A stretch of DNA of 63,025 nt. Origin: an uncultured Gammaproteobacteria bacterium (GTDB lineage Bacteria > Pseudomonadota > Gammaproteobacteria > Enterobacterales > Psychrobiaceae). This document shows, piece by piece, positions 28,236 to 36,782 of the stretch. The number at the start of each line of letters is the position of its first letter. Positions within the stretch are counted from its first letter, which is position 1. Under the pieces are notes generated by a model. That model searched no databases and was not told the DNA's origin. It saw only the letters and a list, made by a program, of their open reading frames with translations. The stretch is taken from positions 1-63,025 of the forward strand of contig CAKZQF010000072.1 in assembly GCA_937139475.1 (NCBI GenBank), in the 5' to 3' direction. Made by a program: the position numbers and the translations under genes.

Positions 28236-28625
28236 ATGCATAAATTTTTAATTAGCTTTGGAATTATCTTGTCCCTTAGCGCTTGCCAACCAGTGCTAAA
28301 GCAAAATATGTCTCCGTTGGAGACTGTATGGGATGAAAGCGGTGTTCAAGTGATGGTAACCAAGGCACTGCATGCAGAAGAGTTATTTACTATTTCGTTG
28401 TCACTCACTCAAGAGGGCTCAGCAATTGCGGGCAAGCTTGTTAGTCAGAGCATGGATATGGGCGTGGTACCTTTGGTTTTTAGTACAAAGGATCAACGAA
28501 ATTTTCATGCACAGTCGATTGTTGGGTCTTGTAGCTTGCAACAAATGGTATGGCGTTTGGAGCTTCGGTGGCTCGAGAACGGGCAATCACGCTTTATCAC
28601 ATTGCCGTTGATGGTTCGTCAATAA
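28236..28625 (+). CDS. small putative lipoprotein divergent from ccoN
   Basis: A 129-residue protein with a lipoprotein signal (MHKFLISFGIILSLSACQPV, Cys17) and a compact mature domain with no recognised family. AAAGGGGAG at 28224-28232 is a strong ribosome binding site for ATG 28236, so the upstream ATG at 28182 is not used. It is transcribed away from ccoN, with the FNR box in between, and its 3' end overlaps the convergent ComFB-like gene by 29 bases. It may have a respiratory or envelope role, but nothing in the sequence shows one. Confidence 0.7.
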   Translation: MHKFLISFGIILSLSACQPVLKQNMSPLETVWDESGVQVMVTKALHAEELFTISLSLTQEGSAIAGKLVSQSMDMGVVPLVFSTKDQRNFHAQSIVGSCSLQQMVWRLELRWLENGQSRFITLPLMVRQ

Positions 28626-28890
28626 CCTCTGCTTTCTGAGATTGCAGAAACTCAAGACTTTGCTGAACGGCTTGTTCAACGGCTGCAGCCATCTCAACAC
28701 GCTCTGATGAGGATAAGAAAAACGACATGTCCACTTCATGGCGAATATAACGGGCAGGGAGCTTGTTTAACGCAAGGCAACAGACATCAGCAACAAATTC
28801 CTTTTCATACAAGGTATCGATTTTATTGGCGCTAAGGTACTCTACGACCAAGTGCTCATAATAATTGTGAATATCTATATCTAAGTGCAC
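28597..28890 (-). CDS. late competence ComFB-like protein
   Basis: A 97-residue cytoplasmic protein matching the ComFB domain: IHNYYEHLVVEYL, then EFVADVCCLALNKLPARYIRHEVD. In Bacillus ComFB is encoded in the comF operon with unknown function, and cyanobacterial homologues bind cyclic dinucleotides. The usual CxxC-containing stretch is reduced here to a CC pair in VADVCCLAL. It overlaps the 3' end of the lipoprotein gene on the other strand, with no visible terminator between them. The call rests on motif resemblance. Confidence 0.75.
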   Translation of the reverse strand: MHLDIDIHNYYEHLVVEYLSANKIDTLYEKEFVADVCCLALNKLPARYIRHEVDMSFFLSSSERVEMAAAVEQAVQQSLEFLQSQKAEVIDEPSTAM

Positions 28891-28980
28891 AAAAAACTCC
28901 TGATGTCATTGATTAGAAACTAACTTAATTCGCTGAGTCTGTCAAAGTCGCTATTGGATAATAACGGCTAAGGCGGCAAG

Positions 28981-29625
28981 CTATTCCTCAGAGTCTCCCC
29001 ATTGGGCATCTTCTTCGGTTTCGCTATCATAAAGTCCGGTGCTCAAAGCCGCTTGTTCGACAATCTGAGCGTAGTCTGGGACAAGGTCGACAATCATTTG
29101 AAACATGACCGGCGAAAACAGATTAATGTTGGTTTGGTCTTGCTGGTCCACAATCTCCTGTGCAATTTCCCTGTCAGCAAAATAGGTCATCGCCATAACT
29201 GCAAGCGAAAAGCTTTCGTTAATCTCACTGTCGCTTGGCATATGATCGAACATTTGCTGCGAATAGAAGTTAACACCGCAGGCAAATCCTAACGACCACT
29301 CATGCAATGGGTGGCCGCTAAGGAAATTGGCTTCGACCATTTCAGAACACTCAACGGTCGGTGGCAGTTTATAACCATTTTCAAAAACATCGTCACTAAT
29401 GCAGTTATAAAGCTGCGCTAACGCTAAGGTGATTTCGTCAGGAATCTCGTCGGGCTGATTATTGAAGATCAACGGCAGCCACTGATTAACATCGATTGGG
29501 TCGGGGGATGCAATGATCGCAAACAAATAGCCTTTTACCGCCGTGAGGGATAATGTTTTGCTTGGGGCTTTATCTAATAACCAGCTGGCTAGTTGCTGCT
29601 CTTGTTCATTTGTTAATGCGTGCAC
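28981..29625 (-). CDS. UPF0149 (YgfB/YecA-like) family protein
   Basis: A 214-residue acidic protein of the UPF0149 family. The signature HPLHEWSLGFACGVNFY and the preceding FNNQPDEIPDEITLALAQLYN are characteristic. It has no C-terminal SEC-C zinc motif of the YecA type and ends in an acidic tail. The family's molecular role is poorly defined. It lies on the minus strand between small conserved genes with gaps of about 60-90 bases. Confidence 0.82.
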   Translation of the reverse strand: MHALTNEQEQQLASWLLDKAPSKTLSLTAVKGYLFAIIASPDPIDVNQWLPLIFNNQPDEIPDEITLALAQLYNCISDDVFENGYKLPPTVECSEMVEANFLSGHPLHEWSLGFACGVNFYSQQMFDHMPSDSEINESFSLAVMAMTYFADREIAQEIVDQQDQTNINLFSPVMFQMIVDLVPDYAQIVEQAALSTGLYDSETEEDAQWGDSEE

Positions 29626-29687
29626 GTTTAAAAATCCTAATCTAATGTGTGGTTATTATCGCGGTTTTAAAACAATAATTAAAGCGT

Positions 29688-30194
29688 CTAAAATTGCTTT
29701 AAGTGTTCTCTTTCATAGTTTTCAGGCGAAATAGTTAAGTTAAGGTGCGTTGCTTGCTCTTTAAGGCGCTGCTCCTTTAAGTTTAAACTATCAATGGCAA
29801 TAGTGTTGTCGTCGAGCAACCAAAGTTGTCGCGACGCTCGGTAATAGAAACCAAGGGTTTGGATTGCAATGACGTTTTCTTTAGCGGCCGCAGCTTCAAC
29901 TTGGCGCAGTTTTGCATTGATGAAATTAAGTTCCATCTTTAAACACCAAACGTAGTATATCTCAGCGAAGAATGGCTTATTTTTGAGCATGGACAGGGTA
30001 CTAAGAATTGCTGCTACACTAACCACAACCGCCATCAAATTTAGCGAGAAATTATCGCCATCACTTGAGCTTACCAGGGCAATAAATAGCGCGGATAGAC
30101 CAAGGGACGAGAAAAGTAACGTGATAATGCACCCTACTATGGTTATGTTCAGGTGCTTGCGGTAGCGGTCTTTATCGATGTCTAGTAACTTCAC
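29688..30194 (-). CDS. two-helix membrane protein of unknown family
   Basis: A 168-residue protein with two adjacent hydrophobic segments (about residues 16-39 and 48-66) in a short hairpin, followed by a mainly helical, charged cytoplasmic domain (KMELNFINAKLRQVEAAAAKEN and LNLKEQRLKEQA). I do not recognise the family. It precedes the UPF0149 gene by about 60 bases on the same strand and may be co-transcribed with it. Confidence 0.6.
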   Translation of the reverse strand: MKLLDIDKDRYRKHLNITIVGCIITLLFSSLGLSALFIALVSSSDGDNFSLNLMAVVVSVAAILSTLSMLKNKPFFAEIYYVWCLKMELNFINAKLRQVEAAAAKENVIAIQTLGFYYRASRQLWLLDDNTIAIDSLNLKEQRLKEQATHLNLTISPENYEREHLKQF

Positions 30195-30408
30195 GGGAAT
30201 ATCATCTTGCTAAAAAGTGAAGCGATTGTATCAGAATAATTTTGCAATGCGGTTAATTTTATCTAAGCTTTTTTACAATATAAGAAACAGTTGCACGCTC
30301 GTGACCCGCTTAAGTGTGGAGAGAATAAATGCTAAACAAGACATATTTGGATAATAGATTGGCGCTAGGGTATAATCCGTTTTTTTTTGCATTAGAGCCA
30401 AACACACT

Positions 30409-30927
30409 ATGTCCAACTGTGATTTAAGTGAAGCACAATTAGAGATTATTAGTCGACAATTAGGTCGTCAACCACGCGGGATAGTGCGAATCGCACATCA
30501 AACGCCACAAGGCATCCCTACGGTATTACAAACACGTTCATTAGTTGCTGACAAGCCTTTTCCAACCATGTATTGGTTATGTTCCCAAGACTTGCATAAA
30601 GCAATAAATAAGATCGAAACATCCGGCTGGACCAAACACATCGAACAGCGAATCTTAGCGGAAGAGGACTTGCGGGAAACCTTTTATGCTAACCACCAGC
30701 AGTATGTTAAAGCGCGCTGGGAAGCAATGGACCCAAATGATAAGGCCAGGCTTGAGGAATTGGGCTACCTAAAACTTTTTGACCAATATGGCATTGGTGG
30801 GATCTCGCAATGGGATAAGGTGCGCTGCCTACATATGCAATATGCTCATCACTTGTGTGGGGATAACATTATCGGCCAATTGTTAGATCAAGAGTTTGAA
30901 TTGAATAAACTGCCCATTACCTTCTAG
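30409..30927 (+). CDS. DUF501 family protein
   Basis: A 172-residue cytoplasmic protein of the DUF501 family, recognisable by LGRQPRGIVRIAHQTPQGIPTV near the N-terminus, FPTMYWLCSQDLHKAINKIE, and the end VRCLHMQYAHHLCGDNIIGQLLD. In many bacteria it lies near ppx or enolase genes, and no function has been shown to my knowledge. The start ATG at 30409 has no obvious ribosome binding site. It converges on the TRIC channel gene, 59 bases away. Confidence 0.85.
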   Translation: MSNCDLSEAQLEIISRQLGRQPRGIVRIAHQTPQGIPTVLQTRSLVADKPFPTMYWLCSQDLHKAINKIETSGWTKHIEQRILAEEDLRETFYANHQQYVKARWEAMDPNDKARLEELGYLKLFDQYGIGGISQWDKVRCLHMQYAHHLCGDNIIGQLLDQEFELNKLPITF

Positions 30928-30986
30928 TTATCGTCATGCCATTGATTAACCAGTGACATGATAGCCGTTTATTATTAGCATTGATA

Positions 30987-31622
30987 TTACTTAGGTTGTC
31001 CATTGTAAGAGGGTAATTTGAGTCCCCAAACAATTGCTGCGCTGCGTAACGAGAGCGCAGCAAGCATACCGCACAACACCGCGAGATTTTCACTGACACC
31101 AAACCAATGCAGCCCTAAATATACGGATGCCCCCGTGACGGCGGTGGTTACATAAAGCTCGCGACTACCAAGGACGAGGTCGTAACCGCAAACAACATCA
31201 CGTAAAATGCCACCAAAAGTCGCGGTAATAACTCCCATACATACGCATATCAGCGGGGCTGCACCAATCTCAACTGCAATCTGGGCTCCGGTAACACAGA
31301 ATAAGGACAAGCCTAAAGCATCCATCCAAATTAGCGCTTTGCGGCGAGATTGCAGTTTGGGGGCAATGAAATAGGTGATAAAAGACATCACTAAACACAG
31401 ACCAACGAAGGTTGAGTCGAGTGTCCAATACAGGGGAAGGCGTCCAAGCAATACATCACGCACGGTACCACCACCCAGACCAGTTAGGGTACCGATTAGC
31501 ATAAAACCAAGTATGTCCATGTGCTTTCGTGCAGCATCGAGTGCTCCTGATATCGCAAAAACGGCGATTCCAAATAAGCCAAACACATCGACTACTACGT
31601 TAATATCAAGATCTTGAAGCAC
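30987..31622 (-). CDS. TRIC-type channel / YadS family membrane protein
   Basis: A 211-residue inner membrane protein with seven hydrophobic segments in the internal-repeat pattern of the TRIC cation channel family (UPF0126, YadS/YicG). FGIAVFAISGALDAARK and GTLTGLGGGTVRDVLLGRLPLYW form repeat one; GVITATFGGILRDVVCG is the matching glycine-rich motif in repeat two. The GTG at 31622 is chosen because GGGAAG precedes it. A longer frame from TTG at 31643 is less likely. It is divergent from the TonB receptor gene and probably unrelated to the island. Confidence 0.85.
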   Translation of the reverse strand: MLQDLDINVVVDVFGLFGIAVFAISGALDAARKHMDILGFMLIGTLTGLGGGTVRDVLLGRLPLYWTLDSTFVGLCLVMSFITYFIAPKLQSRRKALIWMDALGLSLFCVTGAQIAVEIGAAPLICVCMGVITATFGGILRDVVCGYDLVLGSRELYVTTAVTGASVYLGLHWFGVSENLAVLCGMLAALSLRSAAIVWGLKLPSYNGQPK

Positions 31623-31747
31623 ACTTTTCTTCCCAAGGCACAAAAACGCTATCTTAAAGGCAAACTGGTCTTACTGCTAGTGCAAGGAGATAAGTTTTTC
31701 TTTATCTATTGGCTAGTTAACTTTCTAAGCTATTAGTTCTGTCCATA

Positions 31748-31764
31748 TCATACTTTGGGAGGAA
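31748..31764 (+). promoter_or_regulatory. 17-bp island motif, copy A (TonB-dependent receptor promoter)
   Basis: TCATACTTTGGGAGGAA, 132 bases before the receptor start. It agrees with copies B, C and D at TCATACT, the GG in the centre and GA near the end. A -35-like TTGACA follows at 31771-31776. The motif is a likely activator site for the alcohol-oxidation island; the regulator is not known. Confidence 0.7.
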
Positions 31765-31896
31765 GCTTTGTTGACATAATATGACTAAGTGACTGTCATT
31801 ATTGATAAAAATCTAAATTACCACTCTCGGGCTAGCAAGATAAAAGAGGAGAAAAACGCTAAGATATCAACAAATAACTTAATATAAGAGGTGTTT

Positions 31897-34233
31897 ATGT
31901 CTGCAATTTTTCTACTGCTTGCTAGTGTCGGAGCGGATAATGGGGCGATAGAATCAATTGAGGTAAAGGGACAAACTCCCTTGCACAATGAAAACAGCCA
32001 ATATTTACTGGGCACATTACAGCAAGCAAATGGACTCGAGCTGGAGCAAAGCCAAAGCTTAAACTTAACTGACTTCCTTAAACATCAAATGCGCAATGTT
32101 CATGTCAACGATGCACAAAACAATCCATTTCAGCCCGATGTCCAGTATCGTGGCTTTACCGCATCACCGCTCTTGGGTTTACCACAAGGGATATCAGTTT
32201 ACCTCAATGGCTTTCGTTTTAATGAACCGTTTGGAGACACAGTTAATTGGGATTTAATCTCGCTGAGCGCGATTGATAATGTATCGCTATTCTCAGGCTC
32301 AAATCCACTGTTTGGCTATAACACACTAGGTGGTGCGCTAGCGCTTAAAGTAAAAAACGGCTTTAGCTACGACTTTAATCAAGCTAATTTAAGTACGGGT
32401 AGCCATGGCGCCAACTTAAGTAACTTACAAAGTGGTGGCCATAACGAAAACTGGGCTTATTACATAAACCTCAACCACTACAATGAGGATGGCTGGCGGG
32501 ACGCATCTCCTACGGATATAAAGCAGTACCTGGCAAACCTGAGCTATAAAAGCGACGATATCAGCGTTTCGTTGTTAGCAGCTAATAATCACAATACCAT
32601 GATTGGTAATGGTGCGGTGCCAATAGAGTTACTTGAGCAGCAATCGCCTACCGCCATTTATACACAGCCTGACCAAACCAGTACCGCGTTAAAGCTGCTT
32701 GGTTTAAGTTTAGAGGCGACATTATCTGACTCGCTCATGTTGGCAGCAAACGCCTATGTTCGTAAAAACACCGTTAGCAGTATCAATGGGGATGACAGCG
32801 ATTATGAGCCGTGTGAAATAGACACCGGCATAACGCTGTGTGAAGGGGATGACGACGATGATGACGACGAGTTAGATGGTCATGAAGGAGCAGAAAACGA
32901 GGAAGAGGAAGAAGAAGCGGAAGCTGTACAGTTCACCGGACACGGCCCTGACGTCTCTTTTTCCCAGCTAAGCGACTTAGATCCTGAGGATATTGATGGC
33001 ACCTACAATACCGGTACCAGCATCATTGAAAGCCAGGGCATTAACTTGCAGCTAACTAAAGAGTTGGCTAATGATCATCAAATTACTTTTGGTGTGAGCG
33101 CGGATGTCAGTGATATTAGTTTTACCAGCGCGACTCAGTTTGCAATTTTGCATAATGATAGTCCAAGCGATGACCGCAGCGTGACGCCAATTGGCCTCTT
33201 TGATCAAGAATCAAATGTTGGATTGGATGTTGAAACTACGCACTACAGCGCGTTTGCCCAGGGACATTTTAGTTTATCAAATCAGCTTTCTCTAGAGGTT
33301 GGTGGACGTTATCAACATGCTACGATCGACATGAAAGATTTGATCGAATCTGGAGAAGGGTCTTTAGACGGCTACCATAAATTCAAACGGTTTAACCCAG
33401 CAATTGGATTGCGCTATGAACTAAGTGATCAGTTGGTGGCGACGGTAAGTTATAGTGAATCTTCACGCAATCCAAGTCCTGCTGAACTGAGCTGTGCGGA
33501 TGAGAACGATCCTTGTAAACTGCCAAACGGTTTTGTCTCAGATCCGCCACTAGAACAGGTTGTTGTTAACACGTGGGAACTTGGATTTAGTCATGCAGTT
33601 GACGGTTGGCAAAGCCAATTTACGTTATTTAATACCAAAAGTATTGACGATATCATTTTCCAACAAGCAGGTTCTCACCCATCGAGAGGTTACTTCGTAA
33701 ACATCGATGAAACCCGTCGCCAAGGCCTGGAACTTGCTACTGAGAAATCTTTTGGTAAGTTAAGTACGCAAGTAAACTACAGTTATCTGGACGCCACGTT
33801 TGAATCAGAGTTCACGTCGTTTAGCCCCCAAAATCCACTAGGGCCAAATCGCTTGGTGACTAAGGGTAGTAGCATACCTGGTCAACCTAAACATCAATTA
33901 AAACTGTTGCTGGATTACCAATGGGACAAGCTTAATCTGGCAACGGAAATAAACTATGTTTCCAGCAGTTTTTACCGTGGCGATGAAGCGAACGAAAACC
34001 AAAAGATAGGTTCTCATGTTTTAGCTAACGTAGCGCTAAATTATCAATATAGCAGCGCGTTGAGCTTTTCATTACGAATAGATAACTTGTTTGACCGTCA
34101 GTATTTCACCTTTGGCACTTATGGTGAAGCGGATGAGGTGCTCGAGGATTCGTATGAAGATATTGAGGATCCATACTTTGTCGGACCAGCAAAGCCACGT
34201 AGTGCAATGCTGTCCCTAAGTTATAAGTTTTAA
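31897..34233 (+). CDS. TonB-dependent outer membrane receptor with acidic loop
   Basis: Outer membrane receptor of 778 residues. A short signal (MSAIFLLLASVGA) and a TonB-box-like IESIEVKG are followed by the plug domain (about 50-165; FQPDVQYRGFTASPLLGLPQG, YNTLGGALALKVK). A beta-barrel then ends in a terminal aromatic (LSYKF). AAGAGG before ATG 31897 supports that start over GTG 31891. At 32842-32928 a loop carries about 29 residues of which 19 are Asp or Glu (seven Asp in a row, then six Glu in a row), next to the paired cysteines PCEIDTGITLC. It adjoins a PQQ/ABC system. Import of a lanthanide or another metal is plausible but not proven. Confidence 0.88.
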   Translation: MSAIFLLLASVGADNGAIESIEVKGQTPLHNENSQYLLGTLQQANGLELEQSQSLNLTDFLKHQMRNVHVNDAQNNPFQPDVQYRGFTASPLLGLPQGISVYLNGFRFNEPFGDTVNWDLISLSAIDNVSLFSGSNPLFGYNTLGGALALKVKNGFSYDFNQANLSTGSHGANLSNLQSGGHNENWAYYINLNHYNEDGWRDASPTDIKQYLANLSYKSDDISVSLLAANNHNTMIGNGAVPIELLEQQSPTAIYTQPDQTSTALKLLGLSLEATLSDSLMLAANAYVRKNTVSSINGDDSDYEPCEIDTGITLCEGDDDDDDDELDGHEGAENEEEEEEAEAVQFTGHGPDVSFSQLSDLDPEDIDGTYNTGTSIIESQGINLQLTKELANDHQITFGVSADVSDISFTSATQFAILHNDSPSDDRSVTPIGLFDQESNVGLDVETTHYSAFAQGHFSLSNQLSLEVGGRYQHATIDMKDLIESGEGSLDGYHKFKRFNPAIGLRYELSDQLVATVSYSESSRNPSPAELSCADENDPCKLPNGFVSDPPLEQVVVNTWELGFSHAVDGWQSQFTLFNTKSIDDIIFQQAGSHPSRGYFVNIDETRRQGLELATEKSFGKLSTQVNYSYLDATFESEFTSFSPQNPLGPNRLVTKGSSIPGQPKHQLKLLLDYQWDKLNLATEINYVSSSFYRGDEANENQKIGSHVLANVALNYQYSSALSFSLRIDNLFDRQYFTFGTYGEADEVLEDSYEDIEDPYFVGPAKPRSAMLSLSYKF

Positions 34234-34241
34234 GCTTTAGT

Positions 34242-35030
34242 CTAACGCTTTGCACCGGCCTTCGGTGCAAAGCTTGCTAACGCAAGCAGGGCAGTAATAA
34301 TGGTAATGGGCATTAAAACAGATAAGGAATTGAGGTGAGTTTGGTTATAAAGAGACCAACGTAATAATTCAACGCAATAACTAAAAGGGTTATATTGACA
34401 CAGCCAATAAAGCCACAAGCTTGCTTCCTTCATCTTCCACAGCGGATACAACGCGCTAGACAGAAAAAACATCGGAAAAATCACAAAATTCATTACCCCC
34501 GCAAAATTCTCCAGTTGTTTAATCAAGTTAGAGAGTAACAACCCCAATGCACCGAGGAAAAACGCTATGATAAAGATTGCGGGAACGGCGTAAAGGTAGC
34601 CGATAATATCAATATCTACATCAACTAAGTTAGTTAGCAAAAGAAAAATATAGACCTGAATTAAAGAGAGCATTGCGTTGGACATAAGCTTGCAAAATAG
34701 CAAGTAAGGACGAGGCAGGGGACTCATCAATAATACTTTCATGCTACCCATTTCCCGATCATAAACCATACTGAGCGAACTTTGCATACCATTAAATAGC
34801 AATATCATGCAGCACAGGCCGGGGGTGATATAAGTTTGGTAAGTGATATACGTGCCATAGGGCTCCATGATGGCCACCCCAAGCGCTGCCCTAAAGCCAG
34901 TGGCAAAGACCACGAGCCACAGCATTGGACGCACCAGTGCAGAAAGTAAGCGGGTTTTTTGGGCAAAGAAGCGTCGTAATTCACGCAAAAAGATCCCCTG
35001 AAATGCTATTAGGTAGGCTTTAGATTGCAT
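34242..35030 (-). CDS. ABC-2 type permease of the PQQ alcohol dehydrogenase system
   Basis: Inner membrane permease of 262 residues with about six helices. The cytoplasmic ABC-2 core YDREMGSMKVLLMSPLPRPY, preceded by LLFNGMQSSLSMV, is clear. It overlaps the ATPase gene by 11 bases, so the two form one transporter. In PQQ-linked clusters of Pseudomonas the PedA1A2BC genes are needed for growth on low lanthanide. The present gene has the same context, which is why a metal role is inferred. ABC-2 permeases are usually exporters, so direction is open. The 3' end contains an 11-bp stem-loop (34247-34273). Confidence 0.87.
   Translation of the reverse strand: MQSKAYLIAFQGIFLRELRRFFAQKTRLLSALVRPMLWLVVFATGFRAALGVAIMEPYGTYITYQTYITPGLCCMILLFNGMQSSLSMVYDREMGSMKVLLMSPLPRPYLLFCKLMSNAMLSLIQVYIFLLLTNLVDVDIDIIGYLYAVPAIFIIAFFLGALGLLLSNLIKQLENFAGVMNFVIFPMFFLSSALYPLWKMKEASLWLYWLCQYNPFSYCVELLRWSLYNQTHLNSLSVLMPITIITALLALASFAPKAGAKR
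34247..34273. terminator. stem-loop at the convergent 3' ends of receptor and permease genes
   Basis: GCTTTGCACCG and CGGTGCAAAGC form a perfect 11-bp stem with a 5-base loop, located inside the last codons of the permease gene and just past the receptor stop. No T run follows on either strand, so a terminator role is uncertain. Confidence 0.4.
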
Positions 35031-35751
35031 TTAGGGCTCCTTGGCTGGTTAAGCTGATGTAAAGATCGCTAACATTGCTTACTTGGGTCTTGCTGATTAA
35101 ATCACTGACTGTGCCGCTGGCCACTAACACCCCTTTAGTTAATACGACGAGGTGATCATCCAGCTTTATTTCATCGAGCAGGTGTGTAGTCCATATAACG
35201 CACAGCGACGATGTTATAGCTAACTCACGAATGTAGTTAATTATCTGAGCACGGGATTGATTATCAAGGCCTACACTGGCTTCATCCAATAACAAAATAG
35301 AAGGCTTGTGAACCAATGCGCGTACTATTTCGAGGCGCTTGCGATGGCCACCATTTAACTGCCTGATTTTATCTTTTAGTCTTCCTGTTAGGCCAAGTCC
35401 CTCTAATAGCGGTTCGCTTCGTCTGAGCACTTCGCGTTTTGACAGCCCGTGGAGCGCACCGTGATAGCAAAGGTTCTGCTCCACGGTTAGATCCATGTCG
35501 AGGGTAGGTTCTTGAAAAACGACGCCAAATCGCGCCATTATATTTGCCTGTGCTTGGTCAATGCGCAGTCCGTCATATTCAATGTAGCCACTGCTAGGCT
35601 TCTTCAAGTGAGTAAGTAGTGCAATAAACGTCGACTTTCCAGCGCCATTGGGCCCAAGAAGTACATTAAACCCAGCATGAAAAGCGAGGTCTAAATTGGC
35701 TAGCACACAGGTTTTTCCATAATAAAAGCTAAGTCCTGATGTGTTTATCAT
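35020..35751 (-). CDS. ABC transporter ATPase of the PQQ alcohol dehydrogenase system
   Basis: ATP-binding subunit of 243 residues. Walker A GPNGAGKST is at residues 33-41. The Q-loop is in VVFQEPTLDMDLT, Walker B in ILLLDEAS and the switch histidine in WTTHLLDE. The ABC signature is LNGGHRKR, with Asn and His in place of Ser and Gln of the usual LSGGQ. This variant is what I recall for ATPases of PQQ-linked clusters (TIGR03864-type). The gene sits between the permease and the beta-propeller genes, overlapping the latter by 4 bases. Confidence 0.9.
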   Translation of the reverse strand: MINTSGLSFYYGKTCVLANLDLAFHAGFNVLLGPNGAGKSTFIALLTHLKKPSSGYIEYDGLRIDQAQANIMARFGVVFQEPTLDMDLTVEQNLCYHGALHGLSKREVLRRSEPLLEGLGLTGRLKDKIRQLNGGHRKRLEIVRALVHKPSILLLDEASVGLDNQSRAQIINYIRELAITSSLCVIWTTHLLDEIKLDDHLVVLTKGVLVASGTVSDLISKTQVSNVSDLYISLTSQGALNAI

Positions 35752-36740
35752 TTAGTCGTCTCTTGCCCATTATTAGTGATTGCAACGCCCCAGGGGTAGC
35801 GGCCAACTTTGATTGATTTCAATACTTTATGCTTCGCTAGATCGATAACAGATACGTCACCACTGACACCATTGGTGGTTAGCAATCGCGATTCGTCTTG
35901 GTTAAAAGCCATTTGCCACACACGTCTTCCGACAAGTAGGTAGTCGATAACCTCCCGCTTTGCGATATCGATAATCGCTACGTGGTTGGCAGGGCCAAGG
36001 GCAACGTAAAGAAAGCGTTGTTCCTTGTCTAATAGGATACCTACTGGTTGTACGCGATCGCGATGGATACCGCTGATCTTAAAGTTAAAGGTTGTCACGA
36101 TTTGGTTAGTGTCAGTACTTAGCAATGCAACCGTTCCACCAATCTCAGAGCTGACCCAAAGCCATTTCCCGTCACTGGAAAATTGCGCTGAACGTGGGCG
36201 TGAATCGACGAGGGTGTTGGCGAAATTAGTGTTGTCTGCTGTGTTAATCCAGTGGACCATATTGGTTGTTTCGGAAGTAACTACCACTGTTTTGCCATCT
36301 GGGCTAACTGCCAATCCTTCAGGTTCAACACCAACATCTACCTGACCGATGACCGTCCGAGAATCAATATCAATAATCGTTAGCAGGGCATCATCTTCGT
36401 TGGCGGTATAAATTATTTTTCCGTTTGGATGTAGCGCAATGGTTTCAGGATCCTCCCCAGATGGTAGCTCACCGACGATTTGGTGATTAGACAAATCCAT
36501 GATTTGTACAGTGTCAGATTCGCTGGCGCAAATATAAGCCAGCTTGTTGTCATGGCTTAAAATGATGCCACGCGGCCGGGCGCCAGTCTCAACCGTTTTT
36601 ACAACTTGCAATGTATCAAGGGCAATAATTGACAAGCTATTATCCTTTTCATTGGTGACGTAGGCCAGTTCGCTTGCACTACTATCGATAGTAAATAACA
36701 TAGTAATGAGCAGCAATACCGCAACACAATTTTTTCTCAT
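35748..36740 (-). CDS. PQQ-associated YVTN beta-propeller protein
   Basis: Exported protein of 330 residues with a signal (MRKNCVAVLLLITMLFTI...) and seven or so YVTN/NHL-like blades, with repeats such as YVTNEKDNSLSIIAL, YTANEDDALLTIIDI and VSSEIGGTVALLS. This is the PQQ-dependent catabolism-associated beta-propeller type (TIGR03866), found with the ABC genes of this system. ATG 36740 follows AAAGAGAAC, which supports it over an ATG 18 bases upstream. The protein may act in the periplasm beside the transporter. The ligand is unknown. Confidence 0.88.
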   Translation of the reverse strand: MRKNCVAVLLLITMLFTIDSSASELAYVTNEKDNSLSIIALDTLQVVKTVETGARPRGIILSHDNKLAYICASESDTVQIMDLSNHQIVGELPSGEDPETIALHPNGKIIYTANEDDALLTIIDIDSRTVIGQVDVGVEPEGLAVSPDGKTVVVTSETTNMVHWINTADNTNFANTLVDSRPRSAQFSSDGKWLWVSSEIGGTVALLSTDTNQIVTTFNFKISGIHRDRVQPVGILLDKEQRFLYVALGPANHVAIIDIAKREVIDYLLVGRRVWQMAFNQDESRLLTTNGVSGDVSVIDLAKHKVLKSIKVGRYPWGVAITNNGQETTK

Positions 36741-36782
36741 AGTTGTTCTCTTTATCAATTAGTTAGGTAAAATTTGAGCAAG

